Origin: Diospyros lotus
Taxonomy: Eukaryota > Streptophyta > Magnoliopsida > Ericales > Ebenaceae
Reading direction: 5' to 3'
Assembly (NCBI RefSeq): GCF_014633365.1
Contig: NC_068349.1
Coordinates: forward strand, 23,512,753 to 23,576,752
Length of the DNA: 64,000 bases
In this document: one piece after another, positions 34,280-46,795 of the stretch
Layout of the letters: every line of letters begins with the position of its first letter
How positions within the stretch are numbered: the stretch's first letter is position 1
The notes under the pieces: model-generated
What the model was told of the DNA's origin: nothing
What the model saw: the letters and a program-made list of their open reading frames with translations, nothing else
Databases searched by the model: none
Made by a program: the position numbers and the translations under genes

Positions 34280-36914
34280 TGTAACGACCCATTGGAGGGT
34301 TTAGATTTTATTTAGAAATTTCTGAATTTCTTAATTAGTATTGTTTAGAGGATTCTTTCCAATTAATTGTTAATATGGAAATCCAGAGATTTTAATTGAG
34401 AAAACATCTTTTAAATAGCATTTAATTCTTTTTATTTATGAGAAATTAAATGCAAGGACTTGAGGGTCATTTAAGGATTTGATATTAGAGTTTAATTGTT
34501 AAACAGAATTAGTGTGATTAAAGGATTAATGAATCCATACGTGAGGAGGATTCGAATTGGAAGACTCCTAGTTGTATAAGGAGATTGTGAAGGCTTTTTA
34601 GGGTTGTTTTCTCTTTATACATATATAAACTTCCATAAGCCATATGTTCTTCACGCCGCAAGAACAGAGAGCCAAGAAGCAATCAGTGAGTTCAAGGATT
34701 TGCATAGAAGGCTCTCGAGAGATCATTGAGTCGATTAAGGAGGTCGTAAGGAAAGTTATTCTCCCTGTAAACTTTTCTTACAAGATCATATATTAGCATT
34801 CGATCATCAGTTCCAGCAGTTCTTCGTTTAAGTTTCAGATTTATGTTACAGTCAGTGTATAGATATATATAGGCACGAGCAGTGAGTTCAAGTCTTGCAT
34901 AGGAGGCTCTCGTGAGATCATTAAGTCGATCAAGAAGATCATAAGGCAAGTATCCTTCCCCGGTAATCCTTTCTTACAGGTCTTGATTGAGTTGGATATC
35001 AGATTTCCATAATTGAATCAGTTCCAGTGCATGTATATTCATATATGTGCGTTATAGTGAGTTATATCAGTTCAGTGCATGTTATATATATATATATATA
35101 TATTTACATGCGTACAGTGAGTTCACAGCAGGCATGCATAATTCCTTTTAGCGATTCTCATCAATATTGTTGTTGAATCATTCTCAAGTTGTTTATTTAT
35201 CAATTGGGATTGTTCTCCCAATATTTCTTTTGGAATGGTGTAATGAATATAAGTTTTGATTCAAGTTATGATCTCTGATATCGTAAGCTGTATATCTGAT
35301 AAGATTCCAGTCATTCGAATAAGTCTTGTGTCATTCGAATGAGTTTCAAAACATCCGAATAAGTTTCAGTGTTATCGTAAGCTTTTCCCTTATAATATTC
35401 CAGTCATTCAAATGAATTCTTGGTCATTCGAATGAGTCATGTGTTATCATATCATTCGTATGAATTTTTGAGGTTTTTAGACTATCATTCGAATGAGCCT
35501 TGTTGTCATTCGAATGAGCTCTTGAATATGTGAGTAAGTTGTTGCTTTGTATAGCTTAGCATTCGAATGAGCCTTCTTGTCATTCGAATGATCTTCAAAT
35601 TGATTCGAAAAAGGTTATTGTTGCATTCGAATGAATCGAGTTTTGCCAGTTCAAATGTTGGAAATTTTCAAAATTCATTCGAATGAATTTGAGAGTCATT
35701 CGAATGAGTCCAAGATCAGATCCGAATAGCCTTGAAATATCATCTATCATTCGAATGAGCCTTCTGTCATTCGAATGAGTTTTCTGCCATTCGAATGAGC
35801 TTGCTGAAATCCCTTTTTTCATTCGAATGGGCTGCTTTTTCATTCAAATTACCTCCTTAGACTTTCTCAATCATCCAAATAGTATCAAATGGCATCCAAA
35901 TAGCTTCCAATAAATTCTTGATTCAAGTTTTAAATTTAATTTGAATATTCAATTATTCAAATATTGAATTTTATGCCAAGATATGATAAAATCCAATATG
36001 TCATGCCTATACTTAGAAATTTTAGAATATTTGAATCTCAATATTTCTAGTAAAAATCATATACCATGTTTAGCAGTTCACTATGACATGGTCAGCATTA
36101 TTTTGTGAGATTATGTGCATACACATTGTATGAGCATTGAGCATGACTTATGTGGAGCACTACATATCGTGTGCCAGCATTTATATGAGCATTGCATTAT
36201 GCGCGCCAGGCGGCTTGTCCGCGGGGATCCCACTAGTATCAGTACAATTATATCTCAGTTATGAGTTGCTCGCCTGATGTCGACCAGGGAGCTAGGGGCA
36301 TATTGCCCAAAGTATGTGCTTACAGTTTTTATGTTTGCAGGACTCAGATCAGTCAGGTATGTGTTACAGTTATGTGGGCCTATGGGCCAAAGTTGCATAC
36401 CTGCATTTAGTTTACAGCTTATGTGCATTACATCTTATAAATGCCATCCAATGATTATTATATCTCTCAGTACAAGTTTAGTAAGTATTTTTATCAGTAT
36501 CGATATTCTTCGATTCAGCTTCAGTTATTCTTTCCAGTTTATTACTTGCTGAGCTTTGTAGCTCACCTTGTACTCTTCACCATTCCAGGTCCTAGTGGGG
36601 GAGTACCAGACGTGGGGCCTAGCAGCAGTGTCCAGTAGTGTGTGTACGTGGAGCCGCTCAAGACCAAAGATGTCTGGGAGTTATTAGTTATTAGTTGTTA
36701 GTTAGTGCTTGATCAGTTTAGATTCATTTTAATTTCCAGTTTAGGGAATTTCCCTTAGATGCAATTATGATTTCAGTTTTCGATGACTCAAAGTCTTATT
36801 ACAGTTAATTGATACATATACAGTATTGGTATCAAAATTCAGTTATCAGTTGGTTTATTTTATTATCCCCAGTAACACCTCTTCTCGGGCAGTTCTAGGA
36901 GAGGGGGTGTTACA
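34280..36914 (+). repeat. G 5' LTR
   Basis: TATA-like ATATATAAAC at about 34618. About a dozen exact CATTCGAATG palindromes plus near copies at about 35310-35850. Hairpin TGAGCTTTGTAGCTCA at 36550-36565. Small substitutions and one indel of about 64 bp near 35460-35530 distinguish it from the 3' LTR. Confidence 0.95.
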
Positions 36915-36918
36915 GTAT

Positions 36919-36930
36919 TGGTATCAGAGC
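36919..36930 (+). other. G primer binding site (tRNA-Met)
   Basis: TGGTATCAGAGC, four bases after the LTR. Confidence 0.95.
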
Positions 36931-37051
36931 AGTGTTTTGAGGAGTCTCCAGTACACACATAGGATGTTGGGTAGAGTTAGGACTTGTGTCCGTCAGTTAG
37001 ATACGTTAACCCAATTTATAGTATTCTAACCCTAAGTGGTGATGCAGGAAA

Positions 37052-40000
37052 ATGAGTAATCAAAGAGGACGACCCCGTACTCGCAGCCAGGCTACTTCTA
37101 CGCCAGGCGAGGTTCCAGTTCCCACACCAGGCTCACCAGGGGATTCTGGTAGTGACTTACGACAGGGTATGGCCGAGATGCGAGGCATGTTGGCAGGCTT
37201 GATGAGGGTAGTCGATACCCTAGTGACGAATCAGGTGAGGCAACCGCAAGTACACCAAGAAGCAAGAGGCAGTGGAGGCGAACCGCTAGTCGCCCCAACA
37301 ACTCCAGTTGTAGCGACAGACACTGGGAGTCAATTATTGAAGGACTTCATGGCGTTCCGACCACCAGCATTCCATGGAGGTACAGATGCAGCAACAGCGG
37401 AGAATTGGATGCTATCAATAGAGAAGCATCTCCGATCTATTGGTTGTGCGGACGACCAACGAGTTCGACTTAGCACGTTCATGTTCAGAGGCGATGCCGA
37501 GAGATGGTGGGAGACTGCCCGCCAGAGGTTTGGTGATCGAGAGCCCACATGGGTTGAATTTCAACAAGTGTTCAACGATGCTTATTGCCCAGCATGGGTC
37601 AAGGAGCAAAAAGTCTACGAGTTCGTGGAATTGGTACAAGGTACTAACACGGTGGCACAGTACGAGGCGGAGTTTACAGCATTGTCACGATATGCTCCGA
37701 AGTTGGTGTCTAGTGAAGCAAAGAAGGCCGCCAAATTTCAGAGAGGATTGCGTGCGGATATCCGACATGCTTTTGGAGGAGCTCTAAGCGTGGATTATGC
37801 CACGGTGGTCCAGCGAGCATATGCTATCGAGCGAGATCGCAATAAATGGAGAGCAACACAAGCAACCAAGAAGGGCACAGGTACATCTCAGGGTTCGTCC
37901 AATAATAATAAGAAGAGGAAGTGGACAGCCGGACAAGGAAATAAAACGGAGAATAATCCACAATGTGGTCAGTGTGGAAGGAAGCACGGAGGACCGTGCC
38001 TAGCTGGGAAGAATGTTTGTTTCAAGTGTGGACAAGAGGGTCATAGAAAGAAAGATTGCCCGAGGAATCAAGCAGCACTCCCCGCACCAGAGGTCACTTG
38101 TTTCAGGTGCGAACAAAAAGGACACACAGCCAACCGGTGTACTCAACCGCCCCAAAATAGAGTTCAGCAAGCAAATCAGAGGCCACCAGCAGCTAGAGGG
38201 CTAGGAGCGGCACCAATACCAGCACTACCAGTAGCTCAGCATCCACCGCCCGCAGATAGACAGGTGCAGGGTAGAGTTTATGCCCTTACCACAGCTGAGG
38301 CAGAGCAGGGCGACGGGACTATCCAAGGTATTCTATCCCTATATGGTCATGATGTGCGTGCATTATTTGATACTGGTTCTACACATTCTTTTATTGCACT
38401 ATGCACAATATGTTATGTTCCCCATTCCCGGATTTCTTTGCCGTACCACTTGATTGTGTCTACGCCGGGAGATAAGATTATGATAGCTAGAGAAATGTTT
38501 GAAAATTGTGAGATCGAGGTCCATGATAAGAAGCTATTGGGAGATTTAGTAATTCTCGATGTTAAGGATTTTGATTTGATCCTTGGCATGGATTGGCTAT
38601 CACGACATTATGCAAGAGTCGATTGTCGGCGAAAGATTATTGATTTTGAACTATCTCAATAGCCAATTCTTATTTATAGAGGAGTCAAGCCTATGTCTAC
38701 GATTCCTATGATCTCAGTGATAAAAGTTGAAAAGCTAATGCGTGATGGATGCGAGGCTTATCTAGCCTTTGTAACCACTGACGAAGGAAGCAAGAAGAAT
38801 TTACCCGAGGTACCAGTAGTACGAGATTTCCAAGAAGTTTTCCCAGATGAGCTACCAAGATTACCTCCTCGGAGAGGATCAGAGTTTACTATTGAATTAT
38901 TGCCTGGTACGCAGCCTATCTCTAAGGCTCCATATCGGATGGCACCTAATGAGCTAAAAGAGTTAAAGGCCCAGTTAGAAGAGTTAATAGAAAAGGGTTT
39001 TATCCGACCCAGTTCATCCCCGTGGGGTGCACCAGTATTGTTCGTGAGGAAGAAAGATAGATCTTTGAGATTATGTATTGACTATCGTCAATTGAACCAG
39101 GTGACAGTGAAGAATAAATATCCCTTACCTCGAGTGGATGACTTGTTAGACCAATTGCGAGGAGCTAAGGTATTCTCGAAGATAGATTTGAGATCAGGAT
39201 ACCATCAGGTGCGAGTTAGAGATGATGATATTCAGAAGACTGCTTTCAGGACTCGCTATGGACACTACGAGTTTATGGTAATGCCATTTGGGTTGACGAA
39301 TGCCCCAGCTATTTTCATGGATTTGATGAATCGAGTTCTACGTGAGTACCTAGATCGATTCATTATTGTCTTCATCGACGATATCCTAATCTACTCACCT
39401 AATATGGAGGAGCATACAGAGCATCTTACTCTAGTATTACAGAGACTCAAAGAAGAGCAACTGTACGCCAAGTTCAGCAAGTGTGAGTTCTGGCTCACTC
39501 AAATTGGATTTCTAGGTCATGTGGTGTCTGGAGATGGTATTTCAGTGGATCCAGACAAGACCAAAGCAGTTATAGATTGGCTGAGACCTACGACTGTGAC
39601 AGAGATACGTAGTTTTCTGGGTCTTGCAGGCTATTATAGGCAATTCATTGAGGGGTTTGCTCATTTATCTTCCCCTATGACTAAGCTAACAAGAAAAGGA
39701 GAAAAGTTTGAATGGAATGACGCCTGTGCACGTGCCTTCCAAGAATTGAAGCGAAAGTTAACTACTGCACCAGTTTTAGCCATTCCAAGAAGTGGAGAGA
39801 AATACTCCATCTACAGCGATGCATCCCATTCAGGTTTGGGTTGCGTATTGATGCAAGAGGGTCGAGTTAATGCTTATGCATCCAGACAATTGAAGAAACA
39901 CGAAGTGAACTACCCTACTCATGATCTGGAGTTGGCAGCGGTAGTATTTGCTTTGAAGATATGGCGACACTATCTATATGGTGAGAAAGTTTAAATTTAT

Positions 40001-41704
40001 ACAGATCATAAGAGCCTACATTATCTTTTATCCCAGAAGGAATTGAACATGAGGCAGAGACGATGGGTCGAGTTATTTAAAGACTTCGACTGTGAGATTC
40101 TATATCACCCAGGAAAGGCTAATGTAGTAGCCGATGCTTTGAGTCGGCGAGGAGCTTCTATGGCTACGATGATGGTTCAAGAATGGAGGTTATTAGAACA
40201 GTTTAGTGTCTTATCTATTTCAACCCCAGAAGATAAACCAGTTGTGAGTTGCGCTTATATGAGAGTACAACCCGAGCTATTTGAATTGCTCAAGACACAG
40301 CAATCGAAAGATGTGAAGTTAGCACAAATCTTAGCAGATATTGAGAAATTTTCTCCTTTGGGATATACTCTACGAAGTGATGGTATACTTTTATTTCAGG
40401 GACGTATTTGTATACCCAATGGTGGAAATCTTAAGCAAGAGATTTTGAATGAAGCACACAAGAGTCGTTACACTATTCATCCAGGTGTTACGAAGATGTA
40501 CCACGACCTTAAGCGACAGTATTGGTGGAGTGGTATGAAGAAAGATGTAGCCAGATATATTTCACAATGTTCAGTATGCCAACAAGTTAAAGCGGAACAT
40601 CAGAAACCCGCAGGTTTATTACTTCCATTACCCATTCCGGAGTGGAAATGAGATAATATTGCTATGGATTTTGTGATGGGTTTACCCAGGACTAATAGAG
40701 GCTACGATGCTATATGGGTGATTGTTGATCGTTTAACTAAATCAGCTCATTTTCTTCCTATTAAGAAGACTTATCCATTAAATAGATTTGCGAAAATTTA
40801 CATTGAGGATATCGTAAAGTTACACGGTGTCCCATCCAGCATTGTATCAGATCGAGATCCTCGTTTTACTTCTCATTTTTGGGGAGCTTTACATGAGGCA
40901 TTGGGATCTCAGTTGAAGTTTAGCACGGCATTTCATCCGCAGACAGATGGCCAGTCAGAGAGGACTATTAGGTCTCTCGAGGACATGTTGAGAGCCTGTA
41001 TTTTAGATTTCCAAGGTAGTTGGGATGAGCATTTACCTTTGGTGGAATTTGCCTACAATAATAGTTTCCATTCAAGTATTGGAATGTCACCATATGAGGC
41101 TTTGTATGGGCGACCATGTCGATCGCCGATATGTTGGGAAGAGATTGGAGATAGGGCTTTATTAGGTCTTGAAATTGTTGAACAGACGACAGAAAAGATC
41201 CGAGTGATCAAAGCAAGAATGAAAACAGCACAAGACAGACAGAAGAGCTATGCAGACAAGCGACGGCGAGACCTCGAGTTTGAGGTAGGCAACCATGTTT
41301 GGTTGAGAGTCATGCCTATTAAAAGTGTGCGAAGATTTGGCGTAACAGGAAAGCTTAGTCCTCGTTACGTTGGTCCATTTGAGATTTTGAGACGGATAGG
41401 GACTTTGGCATATGAGTTAGCTTTGCCACCTCAGTTGTCCTATGTTCACAATGTGTTCCATGTTTCGATGTTGAGGAAGTATGTGCCAGATCCTCAGCAT
41501 GTGATCGATTTTCAGACTCTTGAAGTTAAAGAAGACGTATCTTATGAAGAGATGCCTACCACTATTTTAGAGCATAAAGAGAAAACTTTGAGGAATCGAT
41601 CAATTCCTCTTGTGAAAGTTCAATGGCAGCGTCACTTGGCAGAAGAGGTGACGTGGGAGCTAGAAGAAGAGATGAGGCGTTTTTACCCCTCGTTGTTCGA
41701 GTAA
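37052..41704 (+). pseudogene. G gag-pol polyprotein, three in-frame stops
   Basis: One frame of about 1,550 codons, interrupted only by TAG (38660-38662), TAA (39992-39994) and TGA (40649-40651). Gag lies at residues 1-300. An HGGPC knuckle is followed by CCHC knuckles CFKCGQEGHRKKDC (from residue 323) and CFRCEQKGHTANRC (from residue 350). Protease is ALFDTGSTHSFI (Asp at residue 440). RT has [14 protein letters not shown] and FIDDILIYS, then RNase H with [10 protein letters not shown] and TDHKSL, and the linker GKANVVADALSRR. Integrase has HHCC (CSVCQ), D..D..E landmarks ([27 protein letters not shown]) and a chromodomain-like tail. Each stop lies one transition from a sense codon. All three occur inside pol, so this copy should not make complete pol; gag and protease remain open. 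No frameshift was found. Confidence 0.93.
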
Positions 41705-41736
41705 TCAGTTACGAATTTGGAGGACCAAATTCTTTT

Positions 41737-41751
41737 AAGGAGGGGAGAAAT
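41737..41751 (+). other. G polypurine tract
   Basis: AAGGAGGGGAGAAAT immediately before the 3' LTR. Confidence 0.9.
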
Positions 41752-44322
41752 TGTAACGACCCATTAGAGGGTTTAGATTTTATTTAGAAATTTCTAAATT
41801 TCTTAATTAGTATTGTTTAGAGGATTTTTTCCAATTAATTGTTAATATGGCAATCTAGAGATTTTAATTGAGAAAATAGCTTTTAAATAGCATTTAATTC
41901 TTTTTATTTATGAGAAATTAAATGCAAGGACTTGAGGGTCATTTAAGGATTTGATATTAGAGTTTAATTGTTAAACAGAATTAGTGTGATTAAAGGATTA
42001 ATGAATCCATACGTGAGGAGGATTCGGATTGGAAGACTCCTAGTTGTATAAGGAGATTGTGAAGGCATTTTAGGGTTGTTTTCTCTTTATACATATATAA
42101 ACTTCCATAAGCCATATGTTCTTCACGCCGCAAGAACAAAGAGCCAAGAAGCAATCAGTGAGTTCAAGGATTTGCATAGAAGGCTCTCGGGAGATCATTG
42201 AGTCGATTAAGGAGGTCGTAAGGAAAGTTATTCTCCCTGTAAACTTTTCTTACAAGATCATATATTAGCATTAGATCATCAGTTCCAGCAGTTCTTCATT
42301 TAAGTTTCAGATTTATGTTACAATCAGTGTATATATATATATATATAGGCACGAGCAGTGAGTTCAAGTCTTGCATATGAGGCTCTCGTGAGATCATTAA
42401 GTCGATCAAGAAGATCATAAGGTAAGTATCCTTCCCCGGTAATCCTTTCTTACAGGTCTTGATTGAGTTGGATATCAGATTTTCATAATTGAATCAGTTC
42501 CAGTGCATGTATATTCATATATGTGCGTTACAGTGAGTTATATCAGTTCAGTGCATGTTATATATATATATATATTTACATGCGTACAGTGAGTTCACAG
42601 CAGGCATGCATAATTCCTTTTAGCGATTCTCATCAATATTGTTGTTGAATCATTCTCAAGTTGTTTATTTATCAATTGGGATTGTTCTCCCAAGATTTCT
42701 TTTAGAATGGTGTAATGAAGATAAGTTTTGATTCAAGTTATGATCTCTGATATCGTAAGCTGTATATCTGATAAGATTCCAGTCATTCGAATAAGTCTTG
42801 TGTCATTCGAATGAGTTTCAAAGCATCCGAATAAGTTTCAGTGTTATCGTAAGCTTTTCCCTTATAATATTCCAGTCATTCGAATGAATTCTTGGTCATT
42901 CGAATGAGTCATGTGTTATCATATCATTCTTGGTCATTTGAGTAAGTTGTTACTTTGTATAGCTTAGCATTCGAATGAGCCTTCTTGTCATTCGAATGAT
43001 CTTCAAATTGATTCGAATAAGGTTACTGTTGCATTCGAATGAGTCGAGTTTTGCCAATTCAAATGTTGGAAATTTTCAAAATTCATTCGAATGAATTTGA
43101 GAGTCATTCGAATGAGTCTCAGATCATATCCGAATAGCCTTGAAATATCATCTATCATTCGAATGAGCCTTCTGTCATTCGAATGAGTTTTCTGCCATTC
43201 GAATGAGCTTGCTGAAATCCCTTTTTTCATTCGAATGGGCTACTTTTTCATTCAAATTACCTCCTTAGACTTTCTCAATCATCCAAATAGTATCAAATGG
43301 CATCCAAATAGCTTCCAATAAATTCTTGATTCAAGTTTTAAATTTAATTTGAATATTCAATTATTCAAATATTGAATTTTATGCCAAGATATGATAAAAT
43401 CCAATATGCCATGCCTATACTTAGAAATTTCAGAATATTTGAATCTCAATATTTCTAGTAAAAATCATATACCATGTTTAGCAGTTCACTATGACATGGT
43501 CAGCATTATTTTGTGAGATTATGTACATACACATTGTATGAGCATTGAGCATGACTTATGTGGAGCACTACATATCGTGTGCCAACATTTATATGAGCAT
43601 TGCATTATGCGCGCCAGGCAGCTTGTCCGCGGGGATCCCACTAGTATCAGTACAATTATATCTCAGTTATGAGTTGCTCGCCTGATGTCGACCAGGGAGC
43701 TAGGGGCATATTGCCCAAAGTATGTGCTTATAGTTTTTATGTTTGTAGGACTCAGATCAGTCAGGTATGTGTTACAGTTATGTGGGCCTATGGGCCAAAG
43801 TTGCATACCTGCATTTAGTTTACAGCTTATGTGCATTACATCTTATAAATGCCATCCAATGATTATTATATCTCTCAGTACAAGTTTAGTAAGTATTTTT
43901 ATCAGTATCGATATTCTTCGATTCAGCTTCAGTTATTCTTTCCAGTTTATTACTTGCTGAGCTTTGTAGCTCACCTTGTACTCTTCACCATTCCAGGTCC
44001 TAGTGGGGGAGTACCAGACGTGGGGCCTAGCAGCAGTGTCCAGTAGTGTGTGTACGTGGAGCCGCTCAAGACCAAAGATGTCTGGGAGTTATTAGTTATT
44101 AGTTGTTAGTTAGTGCTTGATCAGTTTAGATTCATTTTAATTTCCAGTTTAGGGAATTTCTCTTAGATGCAATTATGATTTCAGTTTTCGATGACTCAGA
44201 GTCTTATTACAGTTAATTGATACATATACAGTATTGGTATCAGAATTCAGTTATCAGTTGGTTTATTTTATTATCCCCAGTAACACCTCTTCTCGGGCAG
44301 TTCTAGGAGAGGGGGTGTTACA
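41752..44322 (+). repeat. G 3' LTR
   Basis: Same architecture as the 5' LTR: CATTCGAATG array at about 42780-43245 and hairpin at 43958-43973. Confidence 0.95.
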
Positions 44323-44340
44323 ATGAGAATCTTAACGAGC

Positions 44341-44490
44341 AATTGGATCTGGCAGACAAGTAGATCTGGTGATCCAACAGAGTTGATGGTCTATAGGGCT
44401 GATGATCTGGTGGGCTGATAAGTTGGTGGATCTGGTAGATCTAGTGATCTGGTGGATCTGGTGATCTAGTGGGTTGATGATCAGGTGGCC
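44341..44490. repeat. GATCTGGTG-type short repeats
   Basis: Repeated GATCTGGTGG / GATCTAGTG words form a loose array leading into the 18-bp minisatellite. No gene. Confidence 0.5.
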
Positions 44491-44687
44491 CAAGATAACC
44501 GAGTGACCTGAGGCAACCGAATGGCCTTGGATAACCGAGTGACCTGAGGTAACCAAGTGGCCTTGGATAATCGAGTGACCTAGGGCAATCGAGTGGTCTT
44601 GGATAACCGAGCGACCTGGGGCAACCGAGTGGCCTTGGATAATCGAGTGACCTGAGGTAACCGAGTGTCCTTAGATAATCGAGTGGC
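44491..44687. repeat. 18-bp minisatellite, about 11 units
   Basis: Units alternate between TTGGATAACCGAGTGACC-like and TGAGGTAACCGAGTGGCC-like versions, so the higher-order period is 36 bp. A minus-strand frame through it encodes a simple LGYLRS/LGYPRP repeat, a consequence of the array and not a gene. Confidence 0.85.
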
Positions 44688-44699
44688 TTACAAAACGAG

Positions 44700-45377
44700 A
44701 GCACTGTTAGAACGCGGGTGGGGGTCCCCGCGCAAACCCTTCGATGCTTAAGTCAGATCTCGAGAAAAAGTGTGAAATTGTACTTGAATAACTCAAGAAT
44801 GCGTTACCTTGTGAGGGAGATGGGACCTTGTATTTATGGAAATTTCACGTGAATGCTTGTTATGAATTTATTTTCTGAAGCTATATATGAGGACTATCTT
44901 GATATGCTTATTAAATTCCTATGAATTTATTTTGTGTATGGGTTTATATATCTTGCTTACTTTACATTATATCTTGAGTATGCTCTTATAATGATTTTAT
45001 GCCTCCTAATTCGTCTTGCCCATGTCTTTCTTATGTTTTAATCAATATTCTATGCTTCAAGTAATCTCCTTAGTGCTCATATATTCTATAAGCCAGGGAA
45101 AGTCATATTTTTTAAAAAACTCTTTTGAGCTCTTTTGATTTTTAACAAAAATAGGAAGAAAATTGATATATTTCAAGAGAAGAAAAATAGGGATAATAGT
45201 TTCAGGGGGAGTTTATTTGAAGTGTCTTGTAAGTCCATGTTTTAGGGGGAGTTTCTTTAGTCCTTATAATCCTTCATATTATTTTTCAAATTGTCTCCTC
45301 ATATATTTTCTTAAAGCCCTTTATGTCAAAATGTTTTGTCATCATCAAATGGGCTCATAAATCAAAAAAGGGAGATT
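44700..45377 (+). mobile_element. 3' interior of a decayed Copia-like element (possibly SIRE-like)
   Basis: AT-rich, no intact ORF. It ends with purine-rich motifs CAGGGGGAGTTT (45204-45215), TAGGGGGAGTTT (45243-45254) and AAAAAAGGGAGATTAT (45364-45379). A GTTTTGTCATCATCAAA block lies at about 45333, like the 3' end of plant Copia elements that finish in a CATCATCAAAAAGGGGGAGA tract. Assignment is tentative. Confidence 0.4.
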
Positions 45378-45379
45378 AT

Positions 45380-46250
45380 TGAGAAATTTGTATTTTGATT
45401 TATGGAGAAAATAATTTTAAAAAAAATTCTTTCGATAAATTTGGTTTATTGATGATTTCTAAAATATTTTTTTGTAGATTATTTTAAATTGAAAATTTTC
45501 ATGCTTATATATATATATATATCCTTCAAAATAGCCAAATATGGTTTTATTGATTGTGGTACCCTATCTCTCCAAGAGGTCTCTCTCGAAAAGATCCTCT
45601 CAAGAAAAGGCTCTCGACGAGACCTCTCCGAGAGGTCCATGTGTCTCCCTCGATCATCGACACTTAGACTATAAAAGGCAAGGCGCAATACTATTCAAGG
45701 GATCTGAACATCTGATAACCTAGTTCTATTCTCTCAAACTTCTCTTTCTGAAGTCCTTACGTTTCTTTCCCCAGCTTCTTCTCTCCCTATCTACTGACTT
45801 GATCGTCGAAGGGTCTTCACGAAAGGTTCTTCCCGCAAGCCTTCTAACCCTCATCTTGTGCAGTAGCTCCTTCGAAAGTCAAGGTCAAGTCAGTTGTGTT
45901 TCCTCCGAGAGAGCCCCTGTTCTTTCCGAGGCCCTTCTAGCACTTTCCCGAAAGAGGTCCGTACTCTTTCCAGAAGCCAATCTACCCCTCTCCAAGAGGT
46001 GTATCAGATCCTCCCCAAGACCATTGAGCTGAGCTGGATACCAGGCCAGTCTGAGCATTCCGAGGGAGCACGTTGGCTAACTCTTTCCGAGAGATCATCC
46101 TCTCTCCAAGAGGCCCTTTCTCTCCACGAGGTATACCCTCTCCATGAGCCACCCCTCTCTTCGAGAGACCTCTCTCTATGAAGTTCCTTTTCTCCGACAG
46201 AGCGCACTCGGCGATTAAACCTTCAGTCTATGGTACCTCATACAGCTTCA
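45380..46250 (+). repeat. Probable LTR with CTCTCCGAGAGG-type array
   Basis: Starts TGAGAAATTTGTATT after the purine tract. It has ACTATAAAAGGCAAG (45668-45682) as a likely TATA box. Variants of CTCTCCAAGAGG / CTCTCCGAGAGG recur at 45565-45640 and 45935-46175. No primer site or matching LTR was found, so the right end is uncertain. Frames on both strands inside are repeat-driven. Confidence 0.4.
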
Positions 46251-46439
46251 AATGACGATTTCCCTCACTCCATACAAGTTTCTATTGTTGTATTTGGCAA
46301 CAACATTGATTGAGCATGATGTAAAGCTTACGAGAAAATATTTTAAAAAATTGACTAAGTACAAAACCCTTTGTAAAAATAATCAAGTATTGCTCAATAT
46401 TGCTTTCAAGTCAATCAAGTACTTAAACAATTCCCTCAG

Positions 46440-46795
46440 GTGGCTCAATTGTTGTAATTTTTTAGGAACAAGAAATTTCTTAAGAGAGGGAAAAATTGTC
46501 ATGACTCTAAGACATTAGGCAAGTAGAATTGTAATTGAGTTGCATTCTTTTGTAATTCTGTTAGACTTGCACATGGCTACTATTGCTGTTACAGCCATTA
46601 AAACTACCTATAAAAGGTCAATTCTAAAAGGATGGGGATTTTATACTGTGAGATAAAATCTTTTCCCTCACTTTCTAAATTTTCGCTCTCCTGTACCTTC
46701 TATCCCTCTGCAATTCTTCTTGTTCTTTCCCTTCAATCTAATTATTTTCTATGTGATTGTACCAAATTACCATTGTCAAATCATAGGACCTGACA
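46440..46795 (+). mobile_element. 3' end and LTR of a Gypsy related to A
   Basis: A TTTTTAGGAACAAGAAATTTC and AAGAGAGGGAAAAAT tract resembles the sequence before the 3' LTR of element A. It is followed by an LTR at 46497-46795 (TGTCATGACTC...GACCTGACA) with TATA CTATAAAAGGTC (46610-46621). No interior or second LTR is present. The LTR end resembles the GATCTGACA end of A, so they are probably related families. Confidence 0.65.

Larger units (their letters stand above)
34280..44322 (+). mobile_element. Tekay-type Gypsy retrotransposon 'G', complete
   Basis: 10,043 bp. LTRs 34280-36914 (2635 bp) and 41752-44322 (2571 bp), both TGTAACGACCC...GGGGGTGTTACA, with a perfect target duplication ATGAG (34275-34279, 44323-44327). 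It has a tRNA-Met primer site, a polypurine tract and a single gag-pol frame. The C-terminal chromodomain-like tail and long LTRs fit the Tekay/Del chromovirus clade. The best-preserved element in the window; high similarity of the LTRs suggests a fairly young insertion. Confidence 0.95.

Noticed and set aside
35310..35850. CRISPR-like array
   Set aside because: The repeat is a 10-bp palindrome with irregular spacing inside a plant LTR, no cas-like genes, eukaryotic context.
44441..44704. Repetitive 87-codon protein on the minus strand
   Set aside because: It is the translation of the 18-bp minisatellite; the period is divisible by three so the frame stays open.
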